Assembly (NCBI RefSeq): GCF_000518805.1
Contig: NZ_JAEH01000006.1
Span: 62,001-126,000 of the forward strand
Direction of reading: 5' to 3'
From: Shewanella waksmanii ATCC BAA-643
GTDB taxonomy: Bacteria; Pseudomonadota; Gammaproteobacteria; Enterobacterales; Shewanellaceae
DNA: 64,000 nt
Shown: positions 35,825-45,469 of the stretch, piece by piece
Position numbering within the stretch: the first letter of the stretch is position 1
How the letters are laid out: every line of letters begins with the position of its first letter
Notes under the pieces: model-generated
What the model was told of the DNA's origin: nothing
Seen by the model: the letters and a program-made list of their open reading frames with translations, nothing else
Databases searched by the model: none
Program-made: the position numbers and the translations under genes

Positions 35825-37105
35825 ATGACAAGCTCAATGAAGATTACCCTGACCAAAACAACAGCTGATGCTCACTGGGGCAAAGCCGATATTAGCTACA
35901 ACAGCGAAGGTGCATCCATCCATCTTAATGGGGGGGATGAGTTACGCCAAGTTCAACAAGCAGCGCGTAAAATGCGTAGCCAAGGCCTTGAATCAGTATC
36001 ACTCATTGGTGACCTGTGGGATATCCATTCTCAATGGGCCTTCGCTCAAGGTTTTGCTACGGCAAAACAGATCCCGCAGATTAACTGGGCGGGAACTGAG
36101 GCAGAACAGCAGCGCCTAACAGACCAATTAGCTAGCGCCAGTTTTGCTCGCCATCTAATTAATGAAACTCCTGAAAATCTATCGCCAATGAGCTTAGCCA
36201 CACAAGCGGCTAAATGGCTGAGTGACATTGGTGACGATAAAGTCAGCTATCGCATTATTGAAGGTGAAGCACTTTTAGAACACCAATGGATTGGTATTCA
36301 CGCGGTGGGCCGCGGTAGTGAGCGTCCACCGGCACTACTTGAACTGGACTTCAATCCACTTGGTGAAGATGCGCCGGTGGCTGTGTCTTTAGTCGGTAAA
36401 GGCATCACGTTTGATTCAGGTGGATACAGCATCAAGGCCTCTGAAGGTATGTTGGGAATGAAGTGCGACATGGGTGGTGCGGCTACCGTTACCGCAGCCC
36501 TGGGTTTAGCCATGAAGTCAGGGCTTAACAAGCGCGTGAAGTTATTCTTATGTTGTGCCGAGAACCTCATTAGTGGGCATGCCTATAAGCTTGGTGACAT
36601 TCTCACTTATAAAAATGGCGTGACGGTTGAAGTGGTTAATACTGACGCAGAAGGTCGCTTGGTGTTAGCTGACGGCCTGCAAGCCGCATCTGAAACAGGC
36701 GCGCCACTAATTATCGATGCAGCCACCTTAACTGGCGCTGCGGTCATGGCTGTTGGCACTAACTACAATGCTATTTTCTCGCCAAGTAGCGAGTTACTGG
36801 CTCACACTCAAACCAAAGCGGCTGAAGTGGCGGAGCGAGTTTGGCCTCTACCATTAGAGCGTTGGCATCAAGATATGTGCCCATCAGCCTATGCAGATAC
36901 TGCCAATAGCCGGCCGATGAAAGGTGGCGGAGCAGGCGGAGCATCTAATGCCGCGGGTTTCTTAGCTCGCTTTGTGAGACCTGATGTGCAATGGCTGCAC
37001 ATGGACTTAGCATCGGCTTTTGCTGACAGTGCTAATGAGCTTTGGGCGGCAGGTGCAACGACCCACGGTGTATTGACCATTGCCAATTTAATTGAGTCTG
37101 AATAA
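35825..37105 (+). CDS. pepB: Peptidase B (M17 leucyl aminopeptidase family)
   Basis: A 426-aa metallo-aminopeptidase that removes N-terminal residues from peptides. Metal-binding blocks GKGITFDSGGYSIK and MKCDMGGAA, and the M17 signature NTDAEGRLVLADGL, are intact. Length and sequence fit PepB (E. coli 427 aa) rather than the 500-aa PepA. AAGGA precedes ATG 35825. Terminator follows. Confidence 0.92.
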   Translation: MTSSMKITLTKTTADAHWGKADISYNSEGASIHLNGGDELRQVQQAARKMRSQGLESVSLIGDLWDIHSQWAFAQGFATAKQIPQINWAGTEAEQQRLTDQLASASFARHLINETPENLSPMSLATQAAKWLSDIGDDKVSYRIIEGEALLEHQWIGIHAVGRGSERPPALLELDFNPLGEDAPVAVSLVGKGITFDSGGYSIKASEGMLGMKCDMGGAATVTAALGLAMKSGLNKRVKLFLCCAENLISGHAYKLGDILTYKNGVTVEVVNTDAEGRLVLADGLQAASETGAPLIIDAATLTGAAVMAVGTNYNAIFSPSSELLAHTQTKAAEVAERVWPLPLERWHQDMCPSAYADTANSRPMKGGGAGGASNAAGFLARFVRPDVQWLHMDLASAFADSANELWAAGATTHGVLTIANLIESE

Positions 37106-37131
37106 GCATTGTCACTAAATAGGCTATCGGC

Positions 37132-37160
37132 AAAAAGCGGACCTTAGGGTCCGCTTTTTA
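37132..37160 (+). terminator. Rho-independent terminator after pepB
   Basis: A 12-base stem AAAAAGCGGACC/GGTCCGCTTTTT with a four-base loop is followed by ATTTTG, 26 bases after the stop. Confidence 0.85.
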
Positions 37161-37276
37161 TTTTGTCGCAACGATATTCAGTGGCATCACTATGCGTTAC
37201 GGTTGCCAGTTGCAGGTTTCAGTGGCAAGTTATTTAACCTTAAGAGGATAAATTGTCACTGTAGAGAAAAGTGCAT

Positions 37277-38128
37277 ATGTGGGTTGAGTTTGAGCCGTTT
37301 TCGATAGATTGCGAGTCTCGTAAGTTATTGATTAATGGGAAAAAAGTTCCTGCCGACGATAGGCTGTTTAGTTTGATGGCGTTGTTAATTGCCAACGCGC
37401 CTAATTGGGTCAGTAAGCAACAATGTTTACAGGTTTGTTGGCCGGATACGGTGGTGTCTGATCTATCGCTGTCTAAATTAGTATCGCAAGGGCGCAAGTT
37501 ATTTAAGCAATCTGGTTGCCAAATCAATGTGATTGAAACGGTACATGGCCGTGGTTATCGTTTATCTAATGAACTTAAGTTGCGTACTCGCCAGTCATCG
37601 GAAGATGAGACGCATCACAACCAAGCACTAATCTCACCGCAAGTCCCACAATATCAGCGGCTTGTTAGTACATTTAAATGGCCCTTGCTGGTCACGACTA
37701 TGGTACTGGTATTAGGGATTAGTTTTGTTCAATTTACCAGTCGACCCGACTTAATCCACAGTGAGTCAGCTGGCAGTCTCGGACGTATTCTCTGGGTTGA
37801 TGATAACCCCAGTAACAATGATATCGAACGGCAATTTTTTAATGACAAACAGTTGTCAGTCTATTCTGTGGTTACTTCAGAAGAGGCGTTGAAACTGCTT
37901 GGCATGTATCACTATGATGTGGTGATTTCTGACATGGGGCGTCATGGTGACCCACTAGCTGGAATGAAGTTATTGCAGCGTATGCGTGCGGCGCAACATG
38001 CTAACCCTTTTTATCTGTATACCATTGCGGCATCGCCGGGGCTTAGAGACACCTTGAGTCAGCATGATGGTCAAGGAGCGGCAGTCACCTCAAATCAGCT
38101 TTACAAGTTGGTGCTATCGCATTTTTAA
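37277..38128 (+). CDS. ToxR-like membrane regulator with C-terminal receiver domain
   Basis: About 283 aa in three parts. Residues 1-95 are an OmpR/ToxR winged helix (LFSLMALLIANAPNWVSKQQ..., VHGRGYRL). One helix lies at about 132-150 (WPLLVTTMVLVLGISFV). Residues about 165-283 are a CheY-like domain with an acidic pair in ILWVDDNPSNND and a phospho-Asp-like YDVVISDMG. The positive residues before the helix put the DNA-binding end in the cytoplasm, so the receiver would be periplasmic, where phosphorylation is not expected. The conserved Lys of receivers is not obvious. An in-frame GTG at 37271 could be the start instead. No partner kinase adjoins it. Confidence 0.7.
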   Translation: MWVEFEPFSIDCESRKLLINGKKVPADDRLFSLMALLIANAPNWVSKQQCLQVCWPDTVVSDLSLSKLVSQGRKLFKQSGCQINVIETVHGRGYRLSNELKLRTRQSSEDETHHNQALISPQVPQYQRLVSTFKWPLLVTTMVLVLGISFVQFTSRPDLIHSESAGSLGRILWVDDNPSNNDIERQFFNDKQLSVYSVVTSEEALKLLGMYHYDVVISDMGRHGDPLAGMKLLQRMRAAQHANPFYLYTIAASPGLRDTLSQHDGQGAAVTSNQLYKLVLSHF

Positions 38129-38548
38129 ATGGGAGTTATTTGGGGCGATTTTGATTTTATGGCAAATAAAATCAGTATCTTACTGTTCTTACTGGGAGGG
38201 TGGTAGTTCACGTTTTCTAACGGTAGTCAGTAGTGGTATTCAAAACTTTTCAAATTCTTTCAAATCTATAGCCATGATCAATTTTTTCCAGTGTGTTATC
38301 AATATTAACAGTTTGCTACGTATGGACCAGTTCGTAAGTATTCTTCAATTGCTGCCCTTGAACAGGGTGGCTTTTTTTTATGTTAACTTTGTCACAAATC
38401 TCACCTCGACTAGGCTAAAGGCTCCTCCAGCACAATTTCCAGTTCAACTTGGGTTCAGCATTCAATCAGTATAGTTCAGCCATTGGGTTACCGCGCGCTG
38501 TTTGTCGCCTTTGGTAGCCAAACTTTGAATAGCCAACTAGAGAGTGCA
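38129..38548. other. 420-base gap between the regulator and yiaW-like gene
   Basis: A weak stem CCCT/AGGG at 38355-38367 with TGGC and seven T after it (38372-38378) could end the regulator transcript. Short open frames here have no ribosome-binding site and a composition unlike the neighbours. Promoters for the yiaWV-like pair probably lie after 38380. Confidence 0.4.
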
Positions 38549-38857
38549 ATGAACATCCATCCAACTGATTTATTATATGATCAAACCCCCAGCGTTATGC
38601 CGCTGTTAGAGTCTGTCGGCTTTATGTGGTTTGTTACCATAGTGACTGTGGCCATTTTTGCCTGGGTATTATTAAAGCTGTGGCATTTGCACTCGTTGCC
38701 CAAGTATCTTGCGAAAGAAAAAGGCATGCGCCAAGCGAAACTCGTCTTTTGGTTATGTATGCTGGGCTTAGCATGGAAGCCGCTATGGGTACTGGCGGTG
38801 GTAGCAATTGTGACCGACTGGGACCGAGTACAAGAATGGCTTAGGGGGACGCGTTAA
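38549..38857 (+). CDS. DUF3302-like inner-membrane protein (YiaW type)
   Basis: A 102-aa protein with two predicted helices (MWFVTIVTVAIFAWVLLKLW and a second at about 68-88). DUF3302/YiaW proteins are encoded next to a YiaV-type HlyD protein, as here, and the pair is linked to envelope or drug-efflux functions without a firm role. ATG 38549 follows GAGAG; the frame extends upstream to 38483 without a better start. Stop overlaps the next ATG (TAATG). Confidence 0.65.
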   Translation: MNIHPTDLLYDQTPSVMPLLESVGFMWFVTIVTVAIFAWVLLKLWHLHSLPKYLAKEKGMRQAKLVFWLCMLGLAWKPLWVLAVVAIVTDWDRVQEWLRGTR

Positions 38858-39888
38858 TGAAAGAGATCATGTTGCCCTATATTTTGATTGTTTGGTTACT
38901 GTTTAAGTTTAAAGTGGTCAAATCTCGCCCAAGAAACTATTTCATTAGTGTGCTTATTGGAGTGTTAATTGCGGGGACACTATTTATTGCACATCGATTT
39001 TATTCGCCAGCAGATTTAACTCAATCAACCACAGTACGTGCACCGCATGCGGTATTATCGTCAACCATTGGTCAGCAGATTGGTGATATTTATGTTGACC
39101 ATAACCAGCACGTCAAGAAGGGCGAGCTGCTCTACACCTTAGTGGACGATAAGGTGAGTAGTGCCATCGATGGGATTAATGCCAAAATTAATGAGGTAAA
39201 GCGTAATATTGAGGCGGCTGAAGTCCGTCTTGCTCAAGCTAAGCGAACACTGATCCGCAGCCAGAACTTAGGTGAGCATGTCAGTGATCATGATTTAGAG
39301 ACCGCTGAAGACCAAGTAGAAATCTGCGCTGCAGACTTGCAGGTGCAGCGCGCGCAACTTGAAGTGCAATACGCCCAGATGCGCAAACAGCAATTTGAGC
39401 TTGAACGTTTGCAAGTTCGTGCACCATTCGATGGCATGGTGACCCATGTGTATCTTGCTGGGGGCTCACGTATTGGCGCTATGCATTTATGGGATACCGG
39501 GAGAAAGTTTGTCGAGATGCGTATTCCAGATCAATCATTTGCCAATATTAAGACCGGCCAGTTTGCCGAGTTTTACATTGATGCCTATCCAGGTCAGATT
39601 TTCCGTGCGAGAGTGCACAGTAAAGTTGAGGCAACCGGTGAAGCGCAGGGCGATTTGTTACCACGAGAGCAGATGGTATCAAGACACATCAGTATGGGAG
39701 CCATGCCGGTTGGTCGAACTGTAGTATTAGAGATTGATAAAGCCACCATGGATATGTTGCCAATTGGTGCCACGGGCTCTGCATGGGTTAGTGCTGAAAA
39801 GCCTCATAGTATTTTAGGCTTTCTCGATATTATCGGTGGCGCAACCGTGAGGCTACAAGCAGTTAAGTCTTACCTCAACCCATTGTAA
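38857..39888 (+). CDS. HlyD-family secretion protein, YiaV-like
   Basis: A 343-aa membrane-fusion-type protein: an N-terminal helix pair (ILIVWLLFKFK; ISVLIGVLIAGTLFIAHRF), lipoyl half motif GQQIGDIYVDHNQHVKKGEL, a coiled coil from about 105 to 185, second half VRAPFDGMVTHVYLAGGSRI, and a beta domain. The coupled DUF3302 partner makes it YiaV/EmrA-like rather than part of the peptide exporter. No ABC or MFS partner is adjacent. Confidence 0.78.
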   Translation: MKEIMLPYILIVWLLFKFKVVKSRPRNYFISVLIGVLIAGTLFIAHRFYSPADLTQSTTVRAPHAVLSSTIGQQIGDIYVDHNQHVKKGELLYTLVDDKVSSAIDGINAKINEVKRNIEAAEVRLAQAKRTLIRSQNLGEHVSDHDLETAEDQVEICAADLQVQRAQLEVQYAQMRKQQFELERLQVRAPFDGMVTHVYLAGGSRIGAMHLWDTGRKFVEMRIPDQSFANIKTGQFAEFYIDAYPGQIFRARVHSKVEATGEAQGDLLPREQMVSRHISMGAMPVGRTVVLEIDKATMDMLPIGATGSAWVSAEKPHSILGFLDIIGGATVRLQAVKSYLNPL

Positions 39889-39940
39889 GATAGCTAAACA
39901 ATCGTTGCCTGCCATCAAGGGTGGCAGTGCAAGGTAACAA

Positions 39941-39980
39941 AACTCAGGTGAGCAGCTCATTTGCTTACCTGAGTTTTTTG
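39941..39980. terminator. Bidirectional terminator between yiaV-like gene and thpR
   Basis: A 13-base stem AACTCAGGTGAGC/GCTTACCTGAGTT with one G-T pair and a T run on the plus side. It lies between the two convergent stops. Confidence 0.8.
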
Positions 39981-39983
39981 TTT

Positions 39984-40517
39984 TTAGCTGTTCGCAAGTG
40001 ACCACTGCTCTAGTACCTGATATTGCACGCCCTGCGTCGTAGAGACCGATTCATATAGCGCCAGTGAGTTCATCGATGCTTTAACACTAGTGTTAGGCAT
40101 AGGCATAGGCATCAACGTCTTGGCTTTACGAAACAAGGTAATATGGGGCCGGTATTGCTCATGAGCTGGCAGCTCAGTCAAGGGTGCCGCCAATTGGGTG
40201 AGGCAAGTATGTATATTCAGTAACGCAGCGGGACAATAACTGGCTTCAAGTGCCAGTATTTGTGGCTTCGACCAATAAACTAATGTATCAAATACTATCT
40301 GAAACCCCACTAGCTGTTGGGCTGAGATTGACTCACTGATGCCGCTAATAAGGCGCTGTATTTGGGGCTCATTAAGCTGGCCAATGAATAGCGCCGTTAC
40401 ATGCAAGTTTTCGCTAATAACAGCGCGATACGGTGCACCTATGGCTTGTTGTAGCTGTTGGCACTGCTGTTGCTGTGCTGCGGATAAACCAAAGCCTAAA
40501 AATAACCTTCTGTTCAT
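39984..40517 (-). CDS. thpR: RNA 2',3'-cyclic phosphodiesterase
   Basis: A 177-aa 2H phosphoesterase (formerly LigT). Both active-site HxT motifs are present, HVTALFIG near residue 39 and HITLFRKA near residue 125, and RLFLGFGLSAAQ at the start is typical. It opens 2',3'-cyclic phosphates; the cellular target is not known. In Enterobacteria and relatives it is commonly near sfsA-dksA and hrpB-mrcB, as here. Confidence 0.9.
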   Translation of the reverse strand: MNRRLFLGFGLSAAQQQQCQQLQQAIGAPYRAVISENLHVTALFIGQLNEPQIQRLISGISESISAQQLVGFQIVFDTLVYWSKPQILALEASYCPAALLNIHTCLTQLAAPLTELPAHEQYRPHITLFRKAKTLMPMPMPNTSVKASMNSLALYESVSTTQGVQYQVLEQWSLANS

Positions 40518-40656
40518 AGACCCTCCTTATTCGAATGCGCCTGTCAGCAAGATAGCTGCATCATATTGAGTTTTTTTGCTTTAGTCAGGCAGTTTCATTT
40601 GTTGTGCCTATACTTAACTCATCATTTTAACTAAGTTTTTGAGGGTTTGGCGCACC

Positions 40657-42846
40657 ATGTCCAACAGCGTGTCCAAAATATCAGATAATTGGCTGCACGA
40701 ATTTATTGAATTGCTGCAGCAATCAGATAATGCCACTCTGCTGCACAGGTTAAGTGCATTGCTTAAATGTGATGGGCTGTTCTTTATGCGAATTAAGCCT
40801 GATGGTCACATCACGTTTTGTGAATATCAGCAACAAGATCTAACCGTTCCTCCCACTAACGAACTGTCGCGAATGGCTGCGGCCAGTCGCTATTTCACTC
40901 AGTTGATCAATCAAGATAGATTACAGCTATTACGTATTGATGAACGCTGGCCCGAAGCCAATTCTCAAGAAGCAAGGCTGTTGCAATCTGCCAGCATTGA
41001 ACGGTTAACTTTATTGCCAAGGCAGCGTCTTGCAATGCATGATTACCTGCTTGGTATTGCTAACGGCGATAGACAGTGGCAGTGTCCGGCCGAGTTGTTG
41101 CAGCTATTATCACTTGCGGTGCAGCAGCTTGGGTTACGCTTTGAAAGCGAATTTTTACTCAATGAATTACAAGCCAATCATCAGTCAAGTACCGAAATTT
41201 TGTATCGTCTGCCTATGGCGGCAGTGCTCATAGATAAGCACAACCAAATCAGTGTTTTTAACCATGCCGCACAACATGGCTTTCTTGTTAGTGAGCAGCA
41301 AGCGGTGCAGGAGTTAGTGCGCGAGGCCGAAAGGGGCATACTGCTTGATACTATTCAGCTAGTCCGCGACCGCATTCTTGGGCAAGCATGGTGTGAATTA
41401 CCTACTGTGGCCGGAGCCGATAAATATAACTGGTTTAAACTCAATTTTAGCCGCATGCCCAGCAATGATGGCATGTTACTGATGATTGCTGAGCAGTGCA
41501 GCAGTAATGAAGTCGACGGCCACGGTCAGCAATTACAGGCAAACTTTGATGCCCTAACCGGATTACCCAATCGAACCTATTTTGAGTCAATTTTTAGTAG
41601 TGGTCAGCAGTCGCAGGCGAACGAGCTTAACTTCATTGGCTTTATCAATCTCGATCAGTTTCAAATCGTTAATAACATCAGTGGCCATAAGGCCGGTGAT
41701 CAGTTGCTAATCGAGGTCGCGCAACGGCTCAAGAAACTGGTACGAAAAGGTGATGTGGTGGCCCGTTTGGGCAGTGATGAGTACGGCATACTCATGCACG
41801 GCATTAGCCAAAATACCGCAGAGCAAGTGGCCGGAAGGATTTGCCAGGCGCTGGCAGGGCATGAGTTTATTTGGCAAGGGCGAACTCACGCTGTCACTGT
41901 GAGTATGGGGCTGGCTGCCATCAATCCCGATGATGATATTACCCAAGTACTGGGTCGCGCGGATGCCGCCTGTCGAGTGGTTAAAGAAGGTGGCCGCAAT
42001 GGTTGGCATTTTTATCGCCTTGGCGACCCATTGATGGATAGAATACATACGGATATGAGCGCTTCAGTTGATATTGTTGGCGCGCTTGCTCTGAACCATT
42101 TTACCTTGTTTTACCAGCCCATTGAGCCAGTGAATACCAGCGATGCTGGTTTGCATGTTGAAATACTATTACGGATGATCAATGAGGACGGCGAGCTGGT
42201 GGCACCGGGTATTTTTCTGCCCGCTGCGGAGCGTTTTAACTTAGCGGCAAAGGTCGATCGGTGGGTGATTGAACATGTGCTGCGTTGGGGAAACGCCCAT
42301 CTCGAAACCTGGCAAAGCATGTCGATGGTGGCAATAAACTTGTCGGCGTTGTCACTCGATGATGATGAGTTCATGGAATGGTTAGAAATGCGATTGCTAT
42401 CTGAACCAGAGTTGGTTGCCAAATTGTGTTTTGAAATTACTGAAACAGCAGCGGTGAGCCAGCTTGATAATGCCACGCGACTGATTGATATCATTCACCC
42501 TATGGGCTGTAGTTTAGCCTTAGATGACTTTGGATCCGGCTTTTCTAGCTTTGCCTACCTTAAACTATTAGATGTTGATTTTGTTAAAATTGACGGCCAG
42601 TTCATCAGTCAAATATGCAGTACCCCAGCGGATCAGGCTATTGTGAAAGCCATTTGCGAGTTAGCAAAAGATATGCACTTTCAAACGGTGGCAGAGTTTG
42701 TAGAATCTGAAGATATAGGTAAGTTAGTCCACTCTTTCGGTGTCGATTTTGCACAAGGATACGGTATTGCAAAACCACAACCGTTAACCCAGTTAACCTG
42801 CGCTGATAATTTGCAATGGGCAGCCACGTTAAGTCCGTCAGCATGA
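40657..42846 (+). CDS. GGDEF/EAL protein, degenerate cyclase and probable phosphodiesterase
   Basis: About 729 aa. An N-terminal region without clear membrane helices (a divergent GAF/PAS-type sensor, 1-290) is followed by a GGDEF domain (NFDALTGLPNRTYFE...) whose active-site loop reads RLGSDEY near residue 370, not GGDEF, so it is unlikely to make c-di-GMP. The EAL domain has EILLR near 500, the Mg/catalytic residues in FEITETAA and LDDFGSGFSS near 622, and VKIDGQFI, so hydrolysis of c-di-GMP is plausible. ATG at 40657 is used; a TTG six codons upstream is possible. Confidence 0.85.
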   Translation: MSNSVSKISDNWLHEFIELLQQSDNATLLHRLSALLKCDGLFFMRIKPDGHITFCEYQQQDLTVPPTNELSRMAAASRYFTQLINQDRLQLLRIDERWPEANSQEARLLQSASIERLTLLPRQRLAMHDYLLGIANGDRQWQCPAELLQLLSLAVQQLGLRFESEFLLNELQANHQSSTEILYRLPMAAVLIDKHNQISVFNHAAQHGFLVSEQQAVQELVREAERGILLDTIQLVRDRILGQAWCELPTVAGADKYNWFKLNFSRMPSNDGMLLMIAEQCSSNEVDGHGQQLQANFDALTGLPNRTYFESIFSSGQQSQANELNFIGFINLDQFQIVNNISGHKAGDQLLIEVAQRLKKLVRKGDVVARLGSDEYGILMHGISQNTAEQVAGRICQALAGHEFIWQGRTHAVTVSMGLAAINPDDDITQVLGRADAACRVVKEGGRNGWHFYRLGDPLMDRIHTDMSASVDIVGALALNHFTLFYQPIEPVNTSDAGLHVEILLRMINEDGELVAPGIFLPAAERFNLAAKVDRWVIEHVLRWGNAHLETWQSMSMVAINLSALSLDDDEFMEWLEMRLLSEPELVAKLCFEITETAAVSQLDNATRLIDIIHPMGCSLALDDFGSGFSSFAYLKLLDVDFVKIDGQFISQICSTPADQAIVKAICELAKDMHFQTVAEFVESEDIGKLVHSFGVDFAQGYGIAKPQPLTQLTCADNLQWAATLSPSA

Positions 42847-42949
42847 ATATTGTTTAACTCAATAAAGCGCAATAACCGCCTAGGGCAAGTTTCGCTTTGT
42901 GCTGAATCCTAGTACACTGGCTGCTGGATTTTATAGTTGATTACCTGTT

Positions 42950-45433
42950 GTGAACCACATTCCAATATTTTCCCTTTTTGAGCCAATTCGTCAGGCATTA
43001 TCAAGCCATCAGCAGTTGATTATTGAAGCCCCCACAGGGGCAGGTAAGTCAACGGCTCTGCCGTTGGCTATGCTTGATTGGCCAGAGATAGACGGCAAAA
43101 TATTGATGTTAGAACCTCGCCGAGTCGCGGCACGTAGCGTAGCGCAGTTTATTGCTAAACAGCGTGGTTGTCGCTTAGGGGATGAAGTCGGTTTTCGCGT
43201 CCGTGGTGAAACTAAAGTGAGTCAAAATACCAGATTAGAAGTGGTTACTGAGGGCGTACTCACGCGGATGATACAGCAAGACCCTGAACTAACAGGGATT
43301 GCTGCGGTCATCTTTGATGAGATCCATGAGCGTCATTTAACCACAGATTTAGGCCTCGCTTTAGCGCTAGAGGTGCAAGCATCGTTAAGGGAAGATTTAA
43401 CCTTGATAGCGATGTCGGCCACCTTAACCGGTTTACCATTACAATCTCTGATGCCCGATGCAGCTCAGTTACGCAGTGAAGGCCGCAGTTTTCCGGTCGA
43501 TGTGCAATATCGCGCAGCAAAGGCGACTGACGATTGGCTAAACCATATGGGGGCGGTCATTAGCGAGTTGTGTAGCAACGGAATCGACGGCTCATTGTTA
43601 GCATTTTTACCGGGTCAACGTGAAATTATGCAGCTGCAGCGTTATTTAAGCGCGCGAATCGATGATGCACAGTTTGTTATTACCCCATTATATGGTGCAC
43701 TGACGGCCAAACAGCAAGATTTAGCCATCGCCCCAGCAATCGATGGCTGCAATAAAATTGTGCTGGCGACCAATGTTGCAGAGTCGAGCTTAACCATTGA
43801 AGGGATAACCTATGTGGTCGACAGCGGCTATAAGCGTCAGGCGAGCTTTAACCCTAAAACCGGTGTCACTCGCCTGTCGATGAAACGCATTAGTCAGTCT
43901 TCTGCTGCCCAGCGTAGTGGACGTGCCGGACGTATTGCCCCAGGAGTGTGTATTCGCTTGTGGAGCAAAGAGCAACATGACCGACTGCTGAGCAGTGACG
44001 AACCAGAAATAAGCCATAATGATCTGACTTCAATGTGCCTAGATGCGGCGCTTTGGGGAGTAAATCAACTGTCGGCCTTACCATTATTAACCGCAGCTGC
44101 ACCGGCTAATGAGCAAATTGCGTGGCAACTTCTGCAGCAACTAGAGTTAACTGACAATCAGCACAAAATAACCGCCCATGGACAAGCGGCTTATCAGCTT
44201 GGTTGTGAACCCCGTTTGGCGCATATGCTATTAAAAGCCAAGTTATTAGCCGATGCGCAACAGCAACCTATGCTGGTTGGTTTAGCAGCGCTATTAGTTG
44301 GCGTGATTGAATCGCGCAGTCGCTCAAGAAAAGGCGCGGATATTCAGGGTTATTTAGCCGAAGCACTGCGCGGCGAAGCGGGACAAAGAGTTAGGCAGTG
44401 GTTACGTCATTTCAATCTTAATTGCAGTGATGCAGAGTTGCTAAATGCAGCCAATAGTCGCGATGTGGCCATGTTACTCGCCTTTGCCTATCCCGACCGC
44501 ATTGCCAAAAAACGTGGTCAAGGGTTTCAGTTGGCCTGTGGTTCAGGGGTCAGTATTAATGAGCAAGATCCGTTGGCCAATCAACCTTGGTTAGTGGTGG
44601 CGGATTTTCAAGAAACCCAAGGTCAAGCCAGTGGCCGAGTCTACCTTGCAGCAGAGTTGGATAACGAACTGTTTGATGGTCCGCTAGCGTCATTGGTGAA
44701 CGAGCAACAAATATGTGGCTGGGACGATACGAAGCAGAAGTTCGATGCGCAATGGCGCCGCAGTGTTGGTGAGATCACTTTAAGCTGCCGTCCTAGTAAA
44801 CTCGATGCACAACTTATTGCGCCAGCATTGTGTGCACTGGTTGTCGAGCGAGGGCTTACCTGGTTGCAACTGAATGATAAAACCCAGCAGCTGATGATGC
44901 GCGCCCAGCTAATGCAGCAATGGCATCCACAGTGGCCGGCCTATGATGAACCGTCGTTGTTGGCGGAAGTCTCAGATTGGCTGCAGCCTTACCTGACGGA
45001 TATTAGCCGCTTACCACAGTTACTTAAGCTTGATTTTTATACCTTGCTGCTGAACCGACTGACCTGGGAGCAACAGCAGTTACTCAGTCAATGGTTACCC
45101 ACGCATTGGCCTATGGCGACGGGAACACGCTCACCTATCCGATACGATGATGCCGGACGTGCGTTATTAAGTGTCCGTCTACAAGAAGCACTCGGTATGG
45201 CTCAAAGTCCGCAGTTGGCCAATGGCAATTTGGTTGCCACCATGGAGTTGTTATCGCCGGCACAGCGACCGATAGCCTTAACTGCAGATCTATCAGCATT
45301 TTGGCAAGGGGCGTATGTTGAGGTTAAAAAAGAGATGAAGGGGCGCTATCCCAAGCATCTGTGGCCGGACGATCCGGCTAATACCAATCCAACTAAATAT
45401 ACCAAAAAGAAAACTCTCAATCGTGCGCAGTAA
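42950..45433 (+). CDS. hrpB: ATP-dependent helicase HrpB
   Basis: An 827-aa DEAH-family RNA helicase. Motif I EAPTGAGKST near residue 29, DEIH in IFDEIHERH, SAT in AMSATLTG, motif VI QRSGRAGR, and the HrpB-specific C-terminal end GRYPKHLWPDDPANTNPTKY are present. Role in mRNA or rRNA processing is not defined. Start is GTG at 42950. Next to mrcB, as in E. coli. Confidence 0.94.
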   Translation: MNHIPIFSLFEPIRQALSSHQQLIIEAPTGAGKSTALPLAMLDWPEIDGKILMLEPRRVAARSVAQFIAKQRGCRLGDEVGFRVRGETKVSQNTRLEVVTEGVLTRMIQQDPELTGIAAVIFDEIHERHLTTDLGLALALEVQASLREDLTLIAMSATLTGLPLQSLMPDAAQLRSEGRSFPVDVQYRAAKATDDWLNHMGAVISELCSNGIDGSLLAFLPGQREIMQLQRYLSARIDDAQFVITPLYGALTAKQQDLAIAPAIDGCNKIVLATNVAESSLTIEGITYVVDSGYKRQASFNPKTGVTRLSMKRISQSSAAQRSGRAGRIAPGVCIRLWSKEQHDRLLSSDEPEISHNDLTSMCLDAALWGVNQLSALPLLTAAAPANEQIAWQLLQQLELTDNQHKITAHGQAAYQLGCEPRLAHMLLKAKLLADAQQQPMLVGLAALLVGVIESRSRSRKGADIQGYLAEALRGEAGQRVRQWLRHFNLNCSDAELLNAANSRDVAMLLAFAYPDRIAKKRGQGFQLACGSGVSINEQDPLANQPWLVVADFQETQGQASGRVYLAAELDNELFDGPLASLVNEQQICGWDDTKQKFDAQWRRSVGEITLSCRPSKLDAQLIAPALCALVVERGLTWLQLNDKTQQLMMRAQLMQQWHPQWPAYDEPSLLAEVSDWLQPYLTDISRLPQLLKLDFYTLLLNRLTWEQQQLLSQWLPTHWPMATGTRSPIRYDDAGRALLSVRLQEALGMAQSPQLANGNLVATMELLSPAQRPIALTADLSAFWQGAYVEVKKEMKGRYPKHLWPDDPANTNPTKYTKKKTLNRAQ

Positions 45434-45469
45434 TGGCTGTGATGATTTATCTGTAGTAATGGAATAGTA

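Noticed and set aside
38064..38474. 136-codon frame after the ToxR-like regulator
   Set aside because: Overlaps the end of the regulator in another frame, no ribosome-binding site, and composition unlike a protein of this genome.
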